Part shown: in pieces, positions 23,122 to 34,844 of the stretch
Numbering within the stretch: the stretch's first letter is position 1
Layout of the letters: the number at the start of each line of letters is the position of its first letter
From: Owenia fusiformis
Taxonomy: Eukaryota; Annelida; Polychaeta; Sabellida; Oweniidae
Assembly (NCBI GenBank): GCA_903813345.2
Contig: CAIIXF020000007.1
Location: 35,494,538 to 35,558,537, forward strand
Direction of reading: 5' to 3'
Length of the DNA: 64,000 nucleotides
Notes under the pieces: generated by a model
Told to the model about the DNA's origin: nothing
Database searches by the model: none
The model's input: only the letters and a program-made list of their open reading frames with translations
Made by a program: the position numbers and the translations under genes

Positions 23122-25353
23122 TTAAAATGACTCCAAGACTCTAAAATGATTGTCCAAAGACACTTCTTCATCATCAAAATGCAGAGTATCTGTGACTGTA
23201 ATTCCTAGCCTTTTCAACTTTGAAACAAACTTCTTTTTCTCTTGGCCAATCCATGGTCTGTTCATATCTTTAACTTGGTAAGGAGTAACATGTACATGGA
23301 TTTTAATTTCTGTATCTTTCAGACTTCGAAGTACTTTGTCATCATTTATCCATGTATTCGACCCACCCGAGTGCCCTCCATCCAACCAATACATTGACTC
23401 AATCTGCTTTACAAAATCACTGAAAGAAGGGTTCAACTTTGCTAATTCCAACTCATAGAGAAATTGGTTAAGCACAACACAACCTTTGCTGAATCCTGTT
23501 AGAACTAAAGGCAAGAGTTCTTTCTCTTTCAAGCATGATTTATTTTTGTTCTCTTCACTACCATTTCCTATTGCACTTGATTTTCCAGTTGTTATTCGCT
23601 CCTTCAATTCCTTAAAACAGTTCATAATCAAACATATTAAATGTTTTAACCCTCCATAATCCGCGATATGGTCTGGAGATCCAAAATCATTAGAAGGCAC
23701 AAAGTTTTCAAAGACACTAAATGTTCGTAAATGCATACGGCTAGGTTTTACAATAAATATGTTACTATCCTCAAAATGTTTATGTAACAATGTGGCCGTG
23801 TTTTCTAAATTCCATTCTCTGTAACTCTTGATTTCTCCTCTTTTTGGCATTTCTTCAGGATAATTCTGAAATGACATTTATATTTTTTAATGCATAATGA
23901 ATGTTTTTAAAGTGATTTTAGTTAAGTTTCTTTAAGCCATGTATATAAAGTTTTAATTCTTGAGTATAGACGCACCCATTGAGAGTGCCACTGTTACAAA
24001 TAGTGTAGTGTCTAAATAAATAAATAAAAAATAAAAAAATAAAATAAAAAATAAAAATATGTGATTGAACAATTGGGCCCAAAACTTTTTGAAGGATCAT
24101 CTAATGGGCCTTTTTGGACAAAATGGACCTTTTAAGGCCAGGGCAAATAAATAGGAAAATGGGCCTTAAATTTTCAAAATTTGGGCCCACTTTTGGTTTT
24201 AGGGGCCCAAATTAGGTGCGGAAATTTGTTTCAGACTTCACATATGCCCCCCCCCCCCCCCTCTGTCCTCCTTGGTTCCTGGATCTGACCCTGAAAACAT
24301 CATGTTCGATTCTTCAGTTGTAAAATAATTTCGTGAAATCTGGTTTAGCTTTCAAATGATGCAGCTTTTAAATGTGAACCATTTTAAACCATGCATCTAA
24401 AATATGAAATTCATATAAAATATGAATATTAAGTCAATAAGCAGACGGTAGTACAATAGTAAACATAAGCAGACAATAGTAAACATAATTATAATATTTT
24501 TCTATGACTAGGAGGAAACCAGGTAGAATACTGCAGACTTTGACCAAATTTTTTCAGGAAGAAAACTTGATTGTTGTAAATACAGTGCACTTTATGACAG
24601 CATTTTCTGATGGAAAATTTTAATTTCTCAAAAATCAATGTTCAATCATGGGCTTTCCTTCACTGTGTGCATGAAAGCCATAAAAGGACCTCCCTCATAC
24701 TGATATAAGTATTAAAGGTGCAATAATTAGTGCAGAGGGGTCATTCAACGATCATGGACCAGTGTCAAAATATATTTAAGTTTGGATATTTCATCAAGAC
24801 TAACATCTATTTTTATTATCTACAAAGAAACCCCCTAGATAAACATTATTTTAGCTGATATTCCTCTTGAAACATGGTGGATCTTAAAAATATAAAAGTG
24901 GAAGTCCCCTTTTTGAAGCTTTGAACTGAATTTACACTTCTTTATGCTGAAATTGATAATTTATCCATACATTTTAAGAAAATAGGTATGTCAAAGAAGA
25001 TGTTTAACCAAATGTTGCCTTGATAGCTCAGAAAAAATAAAAAAACGTTCCTATTTTCTCTACAGTCCTTATTGCCCCTTTAAGTGTTGAATATGTTAAT
25101 TTCTTATTCTTCAGCACTAAAAAGGAAAATTTAATGACCAAGAATCTTGCGCATGTACCTGTATGTCACCTCCAAAATAAATAACATTTTTTGTCGCAGT
25201 AGCAGAATGAATGAATATGACATCATTCTTTCCATTACATCCTCCAATGTCTTTCAACCTAATAGGTGTTTTTGCCATATTTCCCAGCTGTCGTAGAGTA
25301 ATTTCTCTGGAGTGTCTGAGGTTTATCTTGTGAAAATCTGAAATAAATTGCAA
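23122..25353 (-). CDS. C2orf69: C2orf69 homologue (UPF0565, mitochondrial serine-hydrolase-like protein), two coding exons
   Basis: Exon 25159-25353 ends ...YFGGDIQ followed by a gtacat donor; exon 23122-23865 begins after a tttcag acceptor with NYPEEM and runs to the stop (248 codons with stop). Joined in phase 0 they give the family's GGD-Q-NY junction. Further family hallmarks are W-x-LEN-ATLL, SRMHLRTFS, ENFV-SN-FG-PEH-like text and the GFSKGCVVLNQ nucleophile elbow (GxSxG). The human protein is linked to mitochondrial function and fatal infantile disease; substrate is unsettled. Start is uncertain: Met at 25353 gives 65 N-terminal residues, but a ttatttcag acceptor at about 25340 suggests a 5' non-coding exon, with Met at 25278 (MAKTPIRL) then first; a matching donor lies at complement(26275-26276). 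The intron 23866-25158 holds an A/T low-complexity tract and a C run (24247-24261). Confidence 0.92.
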
Positions 25354-26276
25354 ATTATCAGACTTACAGTACCCCCATAAATGTGGGTTTGATTTTTTAT
25401 CACCCCCACAACTACTTGTGTATTGAAAACATGGGGTTGTTAATTGTTGTCAGTTGTTGAGCCAAAGCTAAATTTTATCAAAATAGCTTATTTACAACCC
25501 CAAGATTTCGATAAGTTACACAAGTTTGTGGGGGAGATTTGGGGGTGATTTGTTCCCACTTCATAACATGGTCCATAATTGACATATCAATACGTTTTTT
25601 GCTCTAAAACTTTTCAAAGTAGTCTTAAATGCTCAATCGAAAGTATGACATACATTTCATCAATGATTCTTTTCTAAATATGACGAATACAAGACAACAT
25701 TCGATTTATTTTTTAAAAAACTTTGTACCGGAAACGCCTCCATTTTATAACTTATAAGTATTCCGTATTTTGTTTCCAAATATTGAAAATCAACTAATTA
25801 TCACTATTTGAGTATTTACAAACGATATTCAATCATAAATAATATATATTTTATAGCTTTTATGAGAAATTTATTTGAGACATAGATATAATAGCATAAA
25901 AGAAGTTGTGAAAACGATATATACACTGCTCCTTTAAAATTAAAATTTACCAAATCCCTTTCCCAAAACAGCACTGATATCTTCAATTAGGTGAGTTACA
26001 AAGACTCTTGTTATCCAAAAAACAATCTGCAATAAACTGATCTATTCAAGAAGAGATTGGACACATCTGTGATGAATAAACGTACTGCATAAGGCAAAGT
26101 GTGACATTGATTGACATTGATAATTTTCATGAGCTTTCATTTTCAAAAAAGCTACAGTAAAATTTAAGGTGCCATGATACTTAGGTGCTATGAAGAGGAG
26201 GGAAAGCACCAGAGCTTTAGCGATGACTGTCATAATACGTCTCTTGCGTACCACCTTCGTTTGCGCAAATTCTCAC

Positions 26277-26312
26277 CAGTTAATTTTCGAACATAATTTT
26301 GGAATCCGCCAT
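26277..26312 (-). other. C2orf69: Possible 5' exon of the C2orf69 homologue
   Basis: The minus strand reads AAAATGGCGG at 26315-26306 and reaches a gtgagaat donor at complement(26269-26276). The ATG here opens only a ten-codon frame before TAA, so it would be a leader with a short upstream frame rather than the protein start. Inferred from splice logic only. Confidence 0.35.
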
Positions 26313-26423
26313 TTTAGTTTTAGACTATATCCTATTTAGTCTGAATTATATTCAGACTATAAGGCACCTATGTTAAAGTTTGGTAATTCTAAATATTTGT
26401 TTACATAGGAAGTGCTATTCAAA
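26313..26423. promoter_or_regulatory. Candidate bidirectional promoter between C2orf69 and MMADHC
   Basis: The two head-to-head genes have candidate first ATGs at complement(26310-26312) and 26424. Each lies in an AAAATGGC(G/C)G context resembling a YY1 site at a start codon. Between them, 26337-26346 (TAGTCTGAAT) and 26350-26359 (ATTCAGACTA) form a perfect 10-base inverted repeat around TAT, with another TAGACTATA next to it at 26331. CGATTGGG at 26429 contains an inverted CCAAT core. No TATA box is evident. Confidence 0.45.
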
Positions 26424-29400
26424 ATGGCCGATTGGGTAAAATTAATTTGCACATTTGTTTCTTCAACTAGCTTTATTTCCACTTGACAATATGGTGTGTT
26501 ACTTTTTATTGCATTTAATTGTACCTTACTATTTAATTGAAATTTTGGAATGTTTATTTTATTGAAGAAATGGTTCCTCTAATTGATAATTTTGTGCAAA
26601 AAATTTCACTGCAATTTCCACAGGAAAGTAGTACATCATAACAGACTGACTTCTAGTCAGTCTGTTGGATACATACTAATTTTAGTTTATCGATTTGGAC
26701 CAATCAGAGGTATATGTCATCTCAATACAGGTTTACATTATAAGTGTATTTTTAAATCAGTTTTTTCATTTTTTTTCCTTTTTCTATTTATGATATCAAA
26801 TTTTCAGAGATTGTATCATTTAGAGCAATATATTGGGCACATTTTCTGAAAAATTCAAAAGATTCTGTTCAGTGACCTTTCCTACCTCGTACTTTTAGCT
26901 ATTTTTCAGTCACATTTTCAGAGGGCTGAAAAGGTTATTTCATCATGTTTAGGGTCATTCTGACCATGAACATAGTGAACAGAACTTTTGCCCCCCTCGG
27001 GCCTATGTACATGTCCCTATAGTCTACTTCTGACAGCATGAGTCATGACAGTCGAAAAGTGAGATTTCTGAAAATGTTCAAATCACATGAATCACGCCGG
27101 TCCAACTTTCAGTATTGAAACCAAATACCCCAGGAAAATCCTTTAATTTGAATTAAGGCCAGGGTGCATGTTCAGAATTTTTCTGCATTCCTCAGTTGAG
27201 TCACATGTTATTTTTCAAACAGGAATCACTGCTTCTACACATTGTAAAAGTGAGAGAAAGTAAAAGTAGGGAACACCCTGATGACCATATATTATATAAT
27301 ATATATAATAATAATAATATAATATAATAGAAAGAATATTATCTATCCACAATCCACATGTGTTTATGTATTGCTTAGTTATATTTGGAATGCAAATACT
27401 ATAGTATTATAAAATCCCAATAAATCTTGACGATTTCAGGTAAAGCGATTGCAGGGAGACCACATAGGCAGATGGCAGCACGGGTATGTTATCATCAGAT
27501 TCATTATTTAATCAATGTTTTTGATAAAAATTCTCTCAATCCTTGTGATGACCAGAGTATTTTATATTGTGATCTTTATATATTCAAATCCAACAGGTTT
27601 CCCTATTATTCGGTAACTCCTGAATTTCTCCATTCATTTTTATGTCATCGGGGTACAGGGTAATATATCATTTGTGTATAGCCTCAACCCCATTATCCAC
27701 TTTACCAGTCATCTAAAAAATTCTGATATAATATATAGTGTTCCCCACAGGATGTTTTCTCAAGTGGGTGCAAATTTCCCATTTTCACATTTCAACTGGG
27801 TGCATATGAATTCTCAGGTGGGTGCACCCACTTGCTTTAATGCTGGGGAGGTCACTGTAATAACTTAACCACACAGGAGTAGTAAAATCACTGCAAAATG
27901 CAGGTCATGCAGAATGACACTGTCGGAAATGGGATTATCTTCAAAAAAATATCCAAAGTACAATTAATTACTTAACTACAATGGGATTAGAATTATTATT
28001 GTGGAAAGTCATTTGGTCAAACTGAATCAATGCAGTATTAATTAGTCTAAACCTCCCATACTGAAGAAAAGTTGCAATAAATGATTGACATTTTTTGTAA
28101 AGAATCCATTTTTTCCTGGAGATCAAACTTTTTGTAGAAATTAATTTTTGATGGATAGCAATTAAGCCTGGCAATTAAGTTCTCTGGTTTTAAACCTTCA
28201 TTGATTTTGTTAAAACTAAAAAAATGAAGAAAATAATAAATATTGAGATTTGATGTTTTCAATTTGTTCATTAGGCACTGAACAGGAAAACACTTAATGT
28301 GAGTAAATAGTGCAAAGGACCAGGTATTGTTGTCAAGTGTTTTTAGACAGTCATATCTTTATTACCTACCATCTGTATTTTCTTACCATAAAAGCAACAT
28401 TTCCAATTAAACAATGTGTTTTTCTCCAAGCAAAGTCCCCATGAAAAGAAAATTATCAATTCAACTCTGATAAATCATGAATGGATATTTTTATTATTCA
28501 GCAGGTAACTTAGAACAAAACACATTGTTCCATGAGAAATGCCATATTCAAGGTTAGAAAACTCTGATAGTCAAAGATATAACTGATTATAAATCACTTA
28601 ACATACAATACCTGATTCTCTTTATTTTTTCATGAAAATATTGAATTTGAAATATATTAATACACTCACTGTAATGATGCATAGCTACGTGTTGTATAAG
28701 ATTTACAATTTCAAAAATTGTGGTATGAAATGTAGGCTAGTGCTAGTGCTAGTGCTAGTGCTAGTGCTAGTGCTAGTGCTGGTGAGCAATTATTCCTATT
28801 TAATCTAAACCAAGAAGGGAAAAAGCTTGAGCTTTGCTTTGCTTGTCCAAATCTGATAATCGTTGATATTTGGGTTTTATATTCTGATGTATATTGTGCT
28901 AACAGTGTGGTCTTTAGAATCTTTAGGGTTAACTTTGATAAATTTGTCAACTGCAGTTGTAATTTGACAAAATTTTAGTGTGCATGGATTTGCGAGCATG
29001 TGTTTCATCTCACTATTTTGGATTTGTGTTTTAGAGCAAACATAGTTTGCTAAACTAAAAATAGACTAAATAAATAAACTAAACTAAACTAAACTAAACA
29101 TAGAATAACTAAATTGATTTTTAGTTTATAGCCATATAGAACCATAATTCTGGTGCTTGTCTGTCTACTGTTTTCTATGCAGATGTAATGTGCCTAAATT
29201 GTCACATTTGTAGACGATATTGCTATGAGAAACAATATGAAAGAATGAAATAAAAAATAAAGTTGACATTCTTCTTAAAGGTATTGACAAACACTGTCAG
29301 AAGGTAAACTGAAATGATTCAAAATGTTAAAGCATAATTGCAAATAGCTACAAGCTAATTTCCTGCCCAACTCACGAAAAATATGAAAAATAGAATAAAA

Positions 29401-32400
29401 CAATGTAAAGTACATGTTATATATCATCCTACCGAACGAAGTTCGAGAGGGATATACAAAAGCTGTCTGTCCGTACATCCATTTGTCCATCTGTCCAGGT
29501 AATAACTCAAATACCGGACTTAAAAAGTGATTTTAGAGATTTTTGAACAAAAAATATTTTTTGAAAAAAAAAGTTGTGAGCATTTCATTTCTCAAATATT
29601 CAAATTTCCCGCCATTTTTCAATTTCTTAATCATCAAATATTTCTTAATGCATTTCAAAAAAGATTATCTTTTTAACACCAATGCAAAGATTGAACAAAG
29701 GACACACTATTTCAATAATAAAATGCCTTATTTAATGGGCCACTTCAATGTTTTAGCATATCAAAAATATTTTGAAACATTAGTGATGTCACTAAGGTAG
29801 CAAAAACTTTTTGAAAAAAATTGAAATTTTTTTTTCGATGTCAATCTTTTCTAAATATGCTAGACTTTCATAAAAAACCAATGTTGATTGTCTAACCAGG
29901 TTAAAAGGAAGAATAAATTATGTTTTAGATATCATTGTACCATTGGTTTCTATGAGAACTAAAATTTTGAAATACATTTTTCTCAGAACCATTTTCATGC
30001 ACTGATAATTTCATTTCTCGCTTATTTATGAACCGATTTTCCTAATTTTTTCGGCAAAAAACATGGGAGGATGAATGCTATGCATCGGTATGAATTGTGG
30101 CTAATCAGAAGATATGAGTGACCTCTAAAAGTTGGTTTTAAATAAATTCACAAATTTTGGAACAAAAAGTCTATCAAAAACCACTTTTTGAAATTTAAAA
30201 AAAAGTTTCACATATCACACTTTGATAACATTGGGTAAGACTACAATATAAGCCAAAGTGGTTTAAACTTTATATGGGGCCTTTAAGAAGATATTTTCAA
30301 GATGGCCACTGAATTTCAAAATGGCCACCATTACGTAATCTTTGATAACTCAAATGGCGTTGAACTGATTTAGTTCAAATTTTATATGCTGATTGCTCAG
30401 GACATAGTAGCTCCCTTCGAGAAAGAACTTTCAAGATGGCGACTGAATTTTAAAACGGCCGCCATTTTGCGTAAAAAAACATAATCTTTGATAAGTCAAA
30501 TATGAGTGAACGGATTTGGTTAAAAAACTTAATGTTTGATAACTCAAATATCAGAGAATGGATTTGGTTCAAATTTTATATACAGTACACGTATCTTCAA
30601 GAAGAAAGATTGCAACTAAATATCAAAATATGTTTTGTTGGGTGGGATTTGCTACTCCTTTGAGTTGCTGTTTTTCTAGTTTATTATTAAGAGATTAATA
30701 TCTGTGCATCTTTCCCATCATCTGGTGAAAGTGCCTGATCTTTCATGGCATGTGATCTTTTTTGGCAATCCATATAACTGCAAATATTAAAATTCAGCTT
30801 TAATTTCAGTTGATATGCACAACTGCAAATATTAAAATTCAGCTTTAATTTCAGTTGATATGCAGCCGCCACCGTATGGTTGCGTATCTGCCAAACTTCC
30901 GTGCAGCCGTGAGACATCTGCGAGCCTTTTCCTCATATGATGAGAATCAACCCAACGTTCAGTACTATGATGCTAATGGGAAACCTATAGGTAAGTGAAT
31001 AACACTAAATCCTAGGCCTTTCCTCTGACTAATACAGATTACAATCAGTCAACGTTCAGTACTATGATGCTAATGGGAAACCTGTTGGTAAGCGAATAAC
31101 ACTGCTTGTATCCATCCTAATCCCAGCTCATAATGTCAAAATATCGTCATGATTTTCTGACAACATTTTCTGATTGGATAATTAGCTCGATGAAAGCTTA
31201 TATTGCTTTAAGAAATGAAAAAATCTTGGAATCTGGTTTAGATAGGCAAAATCATTTTAATCCTGCATGGTGCTAACTATAGGAGTATGTGTGCAGTAGA
31301 TGTAATATTTGTTTATTTTTAAGATTATTTATTTGTCTGATTTGATGCTAAATTTTGGTGTGATAGTCAATAAAGTCCACAATTCCAATTGATCAGTGAA
31401 CACTTACAATTTTAACATTGTTTCAGAAGGTACGATATGGCCTGACAAACATTTGGGACCATTCGGTCCCAGTGACAAAAGGTTCCCAATGCCTGGCCTA
31501 GTTGGGACGACAGTCACTGAAAAGACTGAATCGTCTATCAAGGCCAAGGACCCTGATACAGTTCACACTATATTGCCCGACAACCACAAGAACCAGACTG
31601 TGCAGGACTTCTTGGACATGGCTGAGGAGGTCAGTTCTAAACACTCAATCATCCTGAATTGTTTGGGGTTATTTAATAGACATTACTTCTTTACATGTTA
31701 GATTATAGTTTGGGATATTTGGGGTTTGTTTTCCTTATGACTGGTTTTACTCTTAGATGTTTCATTTGCTTGCTCTTTTGGAAGCACCTGTAGTATTTTC
31801 CCTATAGCCATTTTCTTGCTATTTTTAGTCATTTCCCTTGATCATTTTATATTTGTCTTCTGTATGTCTTCTACATGTATTTGACTTTTTAGGCCCTTAT
31901 TGGATATAAATAGGCACATGCAAAAATTGTAATTCGGTCATTGTGTTAACCAACAGATACAATTTTTCATACAAAACATTCTTGCCAAGTCTCGCATTGT
32001 TTTCAAGTCTTGCATTGTTTTCAAGTCTTGCATTGTTTCCAAGTCTTGCATTCAGTATCCTTAAGTCTTGCATTGTTTTATTGAAGGTTGCTGAAGAAGG
32101 ATTTATTAGTGAACCCCAGCCATCAGCCTTAGACACTTTGGAGTGTGTGGCCCAAGACTGTCCTGATCTTATCAAGAAAGGTACTACAATAAAACCTGTC
32201 TTATCTGAATACCACCAGGACACACTAAAAATCATACTGTATTTTGAGGCTTTTATGCCAGATTAAAAATAGGACCAAAAGAGATGTTCTGATAAACAGG
32301 TTTTACTGTTTTCAACTATTCATCTTTTAGATAGGTTTGGATTGTTTGATTGAGTTTGATTAATATTTTTGGGTATCCCGAGGACTTATGTGGAAAACAT

Positions 32401-34844
32401 ATAATTTTAAGGAACAATATCATATTCATGGTATTCATGGTCAGATTATGACTGTCTAGAATCTGTTATACCATACATGGTTCTTTCAAGAATATGAAAT
32501 TTTACAGTCGATAATATCTCATTTTTAAAAAATGATACCTTTTGCATAAACTTATTGAATAAAGTGGCAATATGATGTTCCTATAGATTTTATGGATCTG
32601 TTCCCGGGGCAAGACGTTTGCAGTGGCCCATTCACTGTTATTACCATCAGCCAGAAGACCAAGAATGATATGACCTCTTGGAGTGAGGATGTGGAGGAGG
32701 AAAGAGAATCACTCCTGGAAAATGTGAGTTTAATATGGATGAATAATGAAACACATGGTCTCTACACTGGGGGTTTTACTTGAATTTCTCACAACAGGCT
32801 AAATAATTGAAAACAACAGGCAATATTAATGGAAATCATAAATTTAACATGGAAAAGTTGAAAAGGCCCTAAAAACAACAGGCGATTTTGTGAAAACAAC
32901 CAGTGAAAATCACCTGCTGCTAATGAAACCCCTGACACTGTATTTCCACTGCTGGCTTTATTCTTTATTTATTCTTATTCTTTATTACAAACATGCTATG
33001 TTGTCATGGTTTTCAGCCTTATGTTTGCCGTTTCAATCTCTCATTTTATGTTAACTATCGCATACTCTAAACTGTGTGTTTGTTGTCTTTCAGTTCATCA
33101 TTGGTGCCAAGGAGATCTGTGAATCTCTCCAGGCTGCTGGCTATTGGGCAGACTTTGTAGACCCTTCCTCTGGCAGACCTGTAAGTTTATACATTGTAGA
33201 CCCTTCCTCTGGCAGACCTGTAAGTTTATACATTGTAGACCCTTCTTCTGGCAGACCTGTAAGTTTATACATTGTAGACCCTTCCTCTGACAGACCTGTA
33301 CGTTTATACACTTTGTAGACCCTTCCTCTGGCAGACCTGTAAGTTTATACATTGTAGACCCTTCTTCTGGCAGACCTGTAAGTTTATACATTGTAGACCC
33401 TTCCTATGACAGACCTGTAAGTTTATACATTGTAGACCCTTCCTCTGACAGACCTGTAAGTTTATTCATTGTAGACCCTTCCTCTGACAGACCTGTAAGT
33501 TTATTCATTGTAGGCCCTTCCTCTGACAGACCTGTACGTTTATACACTTTGTAGACCCTTCCTCTGGCAGACCTGTAAGGTTATACATTGTAGACCCTTC
33601 CTCTGACAGACCTGTAAGTTTATACATTGTAGACCCTTCCTCTGACAGACCTGTAAGTTTATACATTGTAGACCCTTCCTCTGGCAGACCTGTAAGTTTA
33701 TACATTGTAGACCCTTCCTCTGGCAGACCTGTAAGTTTATTCATTGTAGGCCCTTCCTCTGACAGACCTGTAAGTTTATACATTGTAGACCCTTCCTCTG
33801 ACAGACCTGTAAGTTTATACATTGTAGACCCTTCCTCTGGCAGACCTGTAAGTTTATACATTGTAGACCCTTCCTCTGGCAGACCTGTAAGTTTATACAT
33901 TGTAGACCCTTCCTCTGGCAGACCTGTAAGTTTATTCATTGTAGGCCCTTCCTCTGACAGACCTGTACGTTTATACACTTTGTAGACCCTTCCTCTGGCA
34001 GACCTGTAAGGTTATACATTGTAGACCCTTCCTCTGACAGACCTGTAAGTTTATACATTGTAGACCCTTCCTCTGACAGACCTGTAAGTTTATACATTGT
34101 AGACCCTTCCTCTGACAGACCTGTAAATGTATATATTGTAGACCCTTCCTCTGACAGACCTGTAAGTTTATACATTGTAGACCCTTCCTCTGGTAGACCT
34201 GTAAATTTATACATTGTAGACCCTTCCTCTGACAGACCTGTAAGTTTATTCACTTTGTAGACCCTTCCTCTAGCAGACCTGTAAATTTATACATTGTATT
34301 TGACAGACATGTACATTTAAACTTGTAGACCTTTTATTTGGCAGCTTTGTAAGTTCAAACTTTGTAATCCTTCATTTGTCAAATTTCTCGGTTTCATCGG
34401 GTTGAATGTCAGTGAACAAATATTTTTTGTTGTTATTATTTTCTGTAGTTTTTCCTGTCTTATCTTAATCAATTTCTTCATTTTCATATTACTTCTCATG
34501 ACATTGTTGCATTCTCTTGAAAATAAGCAATCAGTATTTTAATTTTTCAATCAAACAAAATCCAAACAACCAGATGTTTTTAAATTCAATTCAATTTATC
34601 TTGATCATTTAACTATTGTATTTCTTTTCAGTACCTTGGGCCATACACGAATGCCACATTGTATGAGACAGATGAAAGATACAGACATTTTGGATTTAAA
34701 ATCAACGACCTAGGTTGTTGCAAAGTGATAAGTCACCACCTATGGGGGGTTCACTCTTATATAGGATGTCTCTTCACAAATGCTCCCTATGATCACCCAA
34801 TACTGGACAGTATGAAAGATTTCTCTGATGATGAAACTGTTTAA
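26424..34844 (+). CDS. MMADHC: MMADHC (cobalamin trafficking protein CblD), eight coding exons
   Basis: Proposed exons: 26424-26435, 27440-27483, 30866-30990, 31427-31629, 32087-32180, 32587-32723, 33094-33180, 34632-34844; all splice phases agree and give 304 codons plus stop, close to the 296 of the human protein. MMADHC binds MMACHC and hands cobalamin to methionine synthase in cytosol and methylmalonyl-CoA mutase in mitochondria. Family blocks seen: YLPNF and AFSS near the N-terminus (leader-like, Arg-rich), [90 protein letters not shown] (the cobalamin-contacting cysteine region) and [14 protein letters not shown]. The first two tiny exons are inferred from phase; a start at ATG 30876 (MVAYLPNF) is the fallback. 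Exon 3 is flanked by duplications, exon 7 seeds a 39-bp array. Confidence 0.95.
26640..26666 (+). other. Perfect 11-bp hairpin in MMADHC intron 1
   Basis: AACAGACTGAC and GTCAGTCTGTT flank a five-base loop. No known RNA family is recognised; it may be chance or a small element remnant. Confidence 0.5.
27284..27330. repeat. AT microsatellite
   Basis: A run of TATA, TAATAA and ATAATATAAT units in MMADHC intron 1, about 110 bases before exon 2. Confidence 0.8.
27749..27860 (+). repeat. Dispersed repeat, copy A
   Basis: Ends with CACTTGCTTTAATGCTGGGG and AGGTCACTG and holds TCTCAGGTGGGTGC; the same text with about 80 percent match by eye recurs at 52985-53137. Two copies in unrelated introns indicate a mobile or high-copy family. 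It was not assigned to a class. Confidence 0.7.
28733..28782 (+). repeat. (GCTAGT)n hexanucleotide microsatellite, about 8 units
   Basis: Uninterrupted GCTAGT repeats in MMADHC intron 2. The antisense ALALAL frame is a by-product. Confidence 0.95.
29068..29100 (+). repeat. (CTAAA)n / (AAAT)n microsatellite
   Basis: About five ACTAAA-type units preceded by AAATAAAT. Intronic. Confidence 0.8.
29425..30655 (+). repeat. Long dispersed repeat with CGAACGAAGTTCG head
   Basis: Starts with CCGAACGAAGTTCGAGAGGG and ATATAC followed by TGTCTGTCCGTACATCC, a head common to abundant non-coding repeats in marine invertebrate genomes (recognition from memory, not checked). The body has recurring AAGATGG(C)C(A/G)CCATT and GATAACTCAAAT modules near 30300, 30435 and 30480-30560. 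No reading frame. It fills most of the 3' half of MMADHC intron 2. The 3' limit is approximate. Confidence 0.55.
30776..30865 (+). repeat. 45-bp tandem duplication at the acceptor of MMADHC exon 3
   Basis: 30776-30820 and 30821-30865 are the same 45 bases. The second copy ends TGATATGCAG and is the working splice acceptor; the first ends TGATATGCAC, so its AG is lost. The duplicated unit carries the whole polypyrimidine/branch region. Confidence 0.95.
30951..31100 (+). repeat. Duplicated 3' end and donor of MMADHC exon 3
   Basis: About 60 bases spanning the end of exon 3 and its donor (30951-31010) recur at 31041-31100, at 90-base offset. The second copy keeps a donor (GTTG|gtaagc, at 31081) and is preceded by a usable CAATCAG acceptor, which would define a 39-nt cassette (13 codons, same phases as exon 3). 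Confidence 0.9.
31981..32086 (+). repeat. 18-bp tandem repeat leading into the acceptor of MMADHC exon 5
   Basis: About five copies of AAGTCTTGCATTGTTTTC, the last of which (TTAAGTCTTGCATTGTTTTA) runs directly into the TTGAAG acceptor. The array therefore copies the pyrimidine tract of that splice site. Confidence 0.9.
32187..32308 (+). mobile_element. MITE, CAGTAAAACCTG family, at the donor of MMADHC exon 5
   Basis: Left end CAATAAAACCTGTCTTATCT, right end ACAGGTTTTACTG; 122 bp. It starts at position +7 of the intron: the donor reads gtac followed by TA, the presumed target site. The donor lacks G at +5. Confidence 0.75.
33157..34300 (+). repeat. 39-bp minisatellite made of MMADHC exon 7 end plus splice donor, about 29 copies
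   Basis: The unit is GTAGACCCTTCCTCTGGCAG ACCT|gtaagtttatacatt, in which the first 24 bases are the last eight codons of exon 7 (VDPSSGRP) and the rest the start of its intron. Copies run on for 1.1 kb into the intron, nearly all keeping CCTGTAAGT. A 40-bp variant (CACTTTGTAG) recurs at 33318, 33550 and 33981; the GTAGGCCC variants at 33511 and 33942 mark a higher-order period of about 430 bp. The long mirror-like open frames on the minus strand (33098-34253) arise because 39 is a multiple of three. Confidence 0.97.

Noticed and set aside
26042-26254. A 70-codon minus-strand frame as the C2orf69 N-terminus
   Set aside because: No donor in the proper phase joins it to the exon at 25159-25353, and the sequence has no family resemblance.
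33098-34253. Minus-strand frames with repeated [13 protein letters not shown] units, resembling a repeat protein
   Set aside because: Antisense of the 39-bp minisatellite (13 codons per unit). The sense strand explains it as exon end plus donor.
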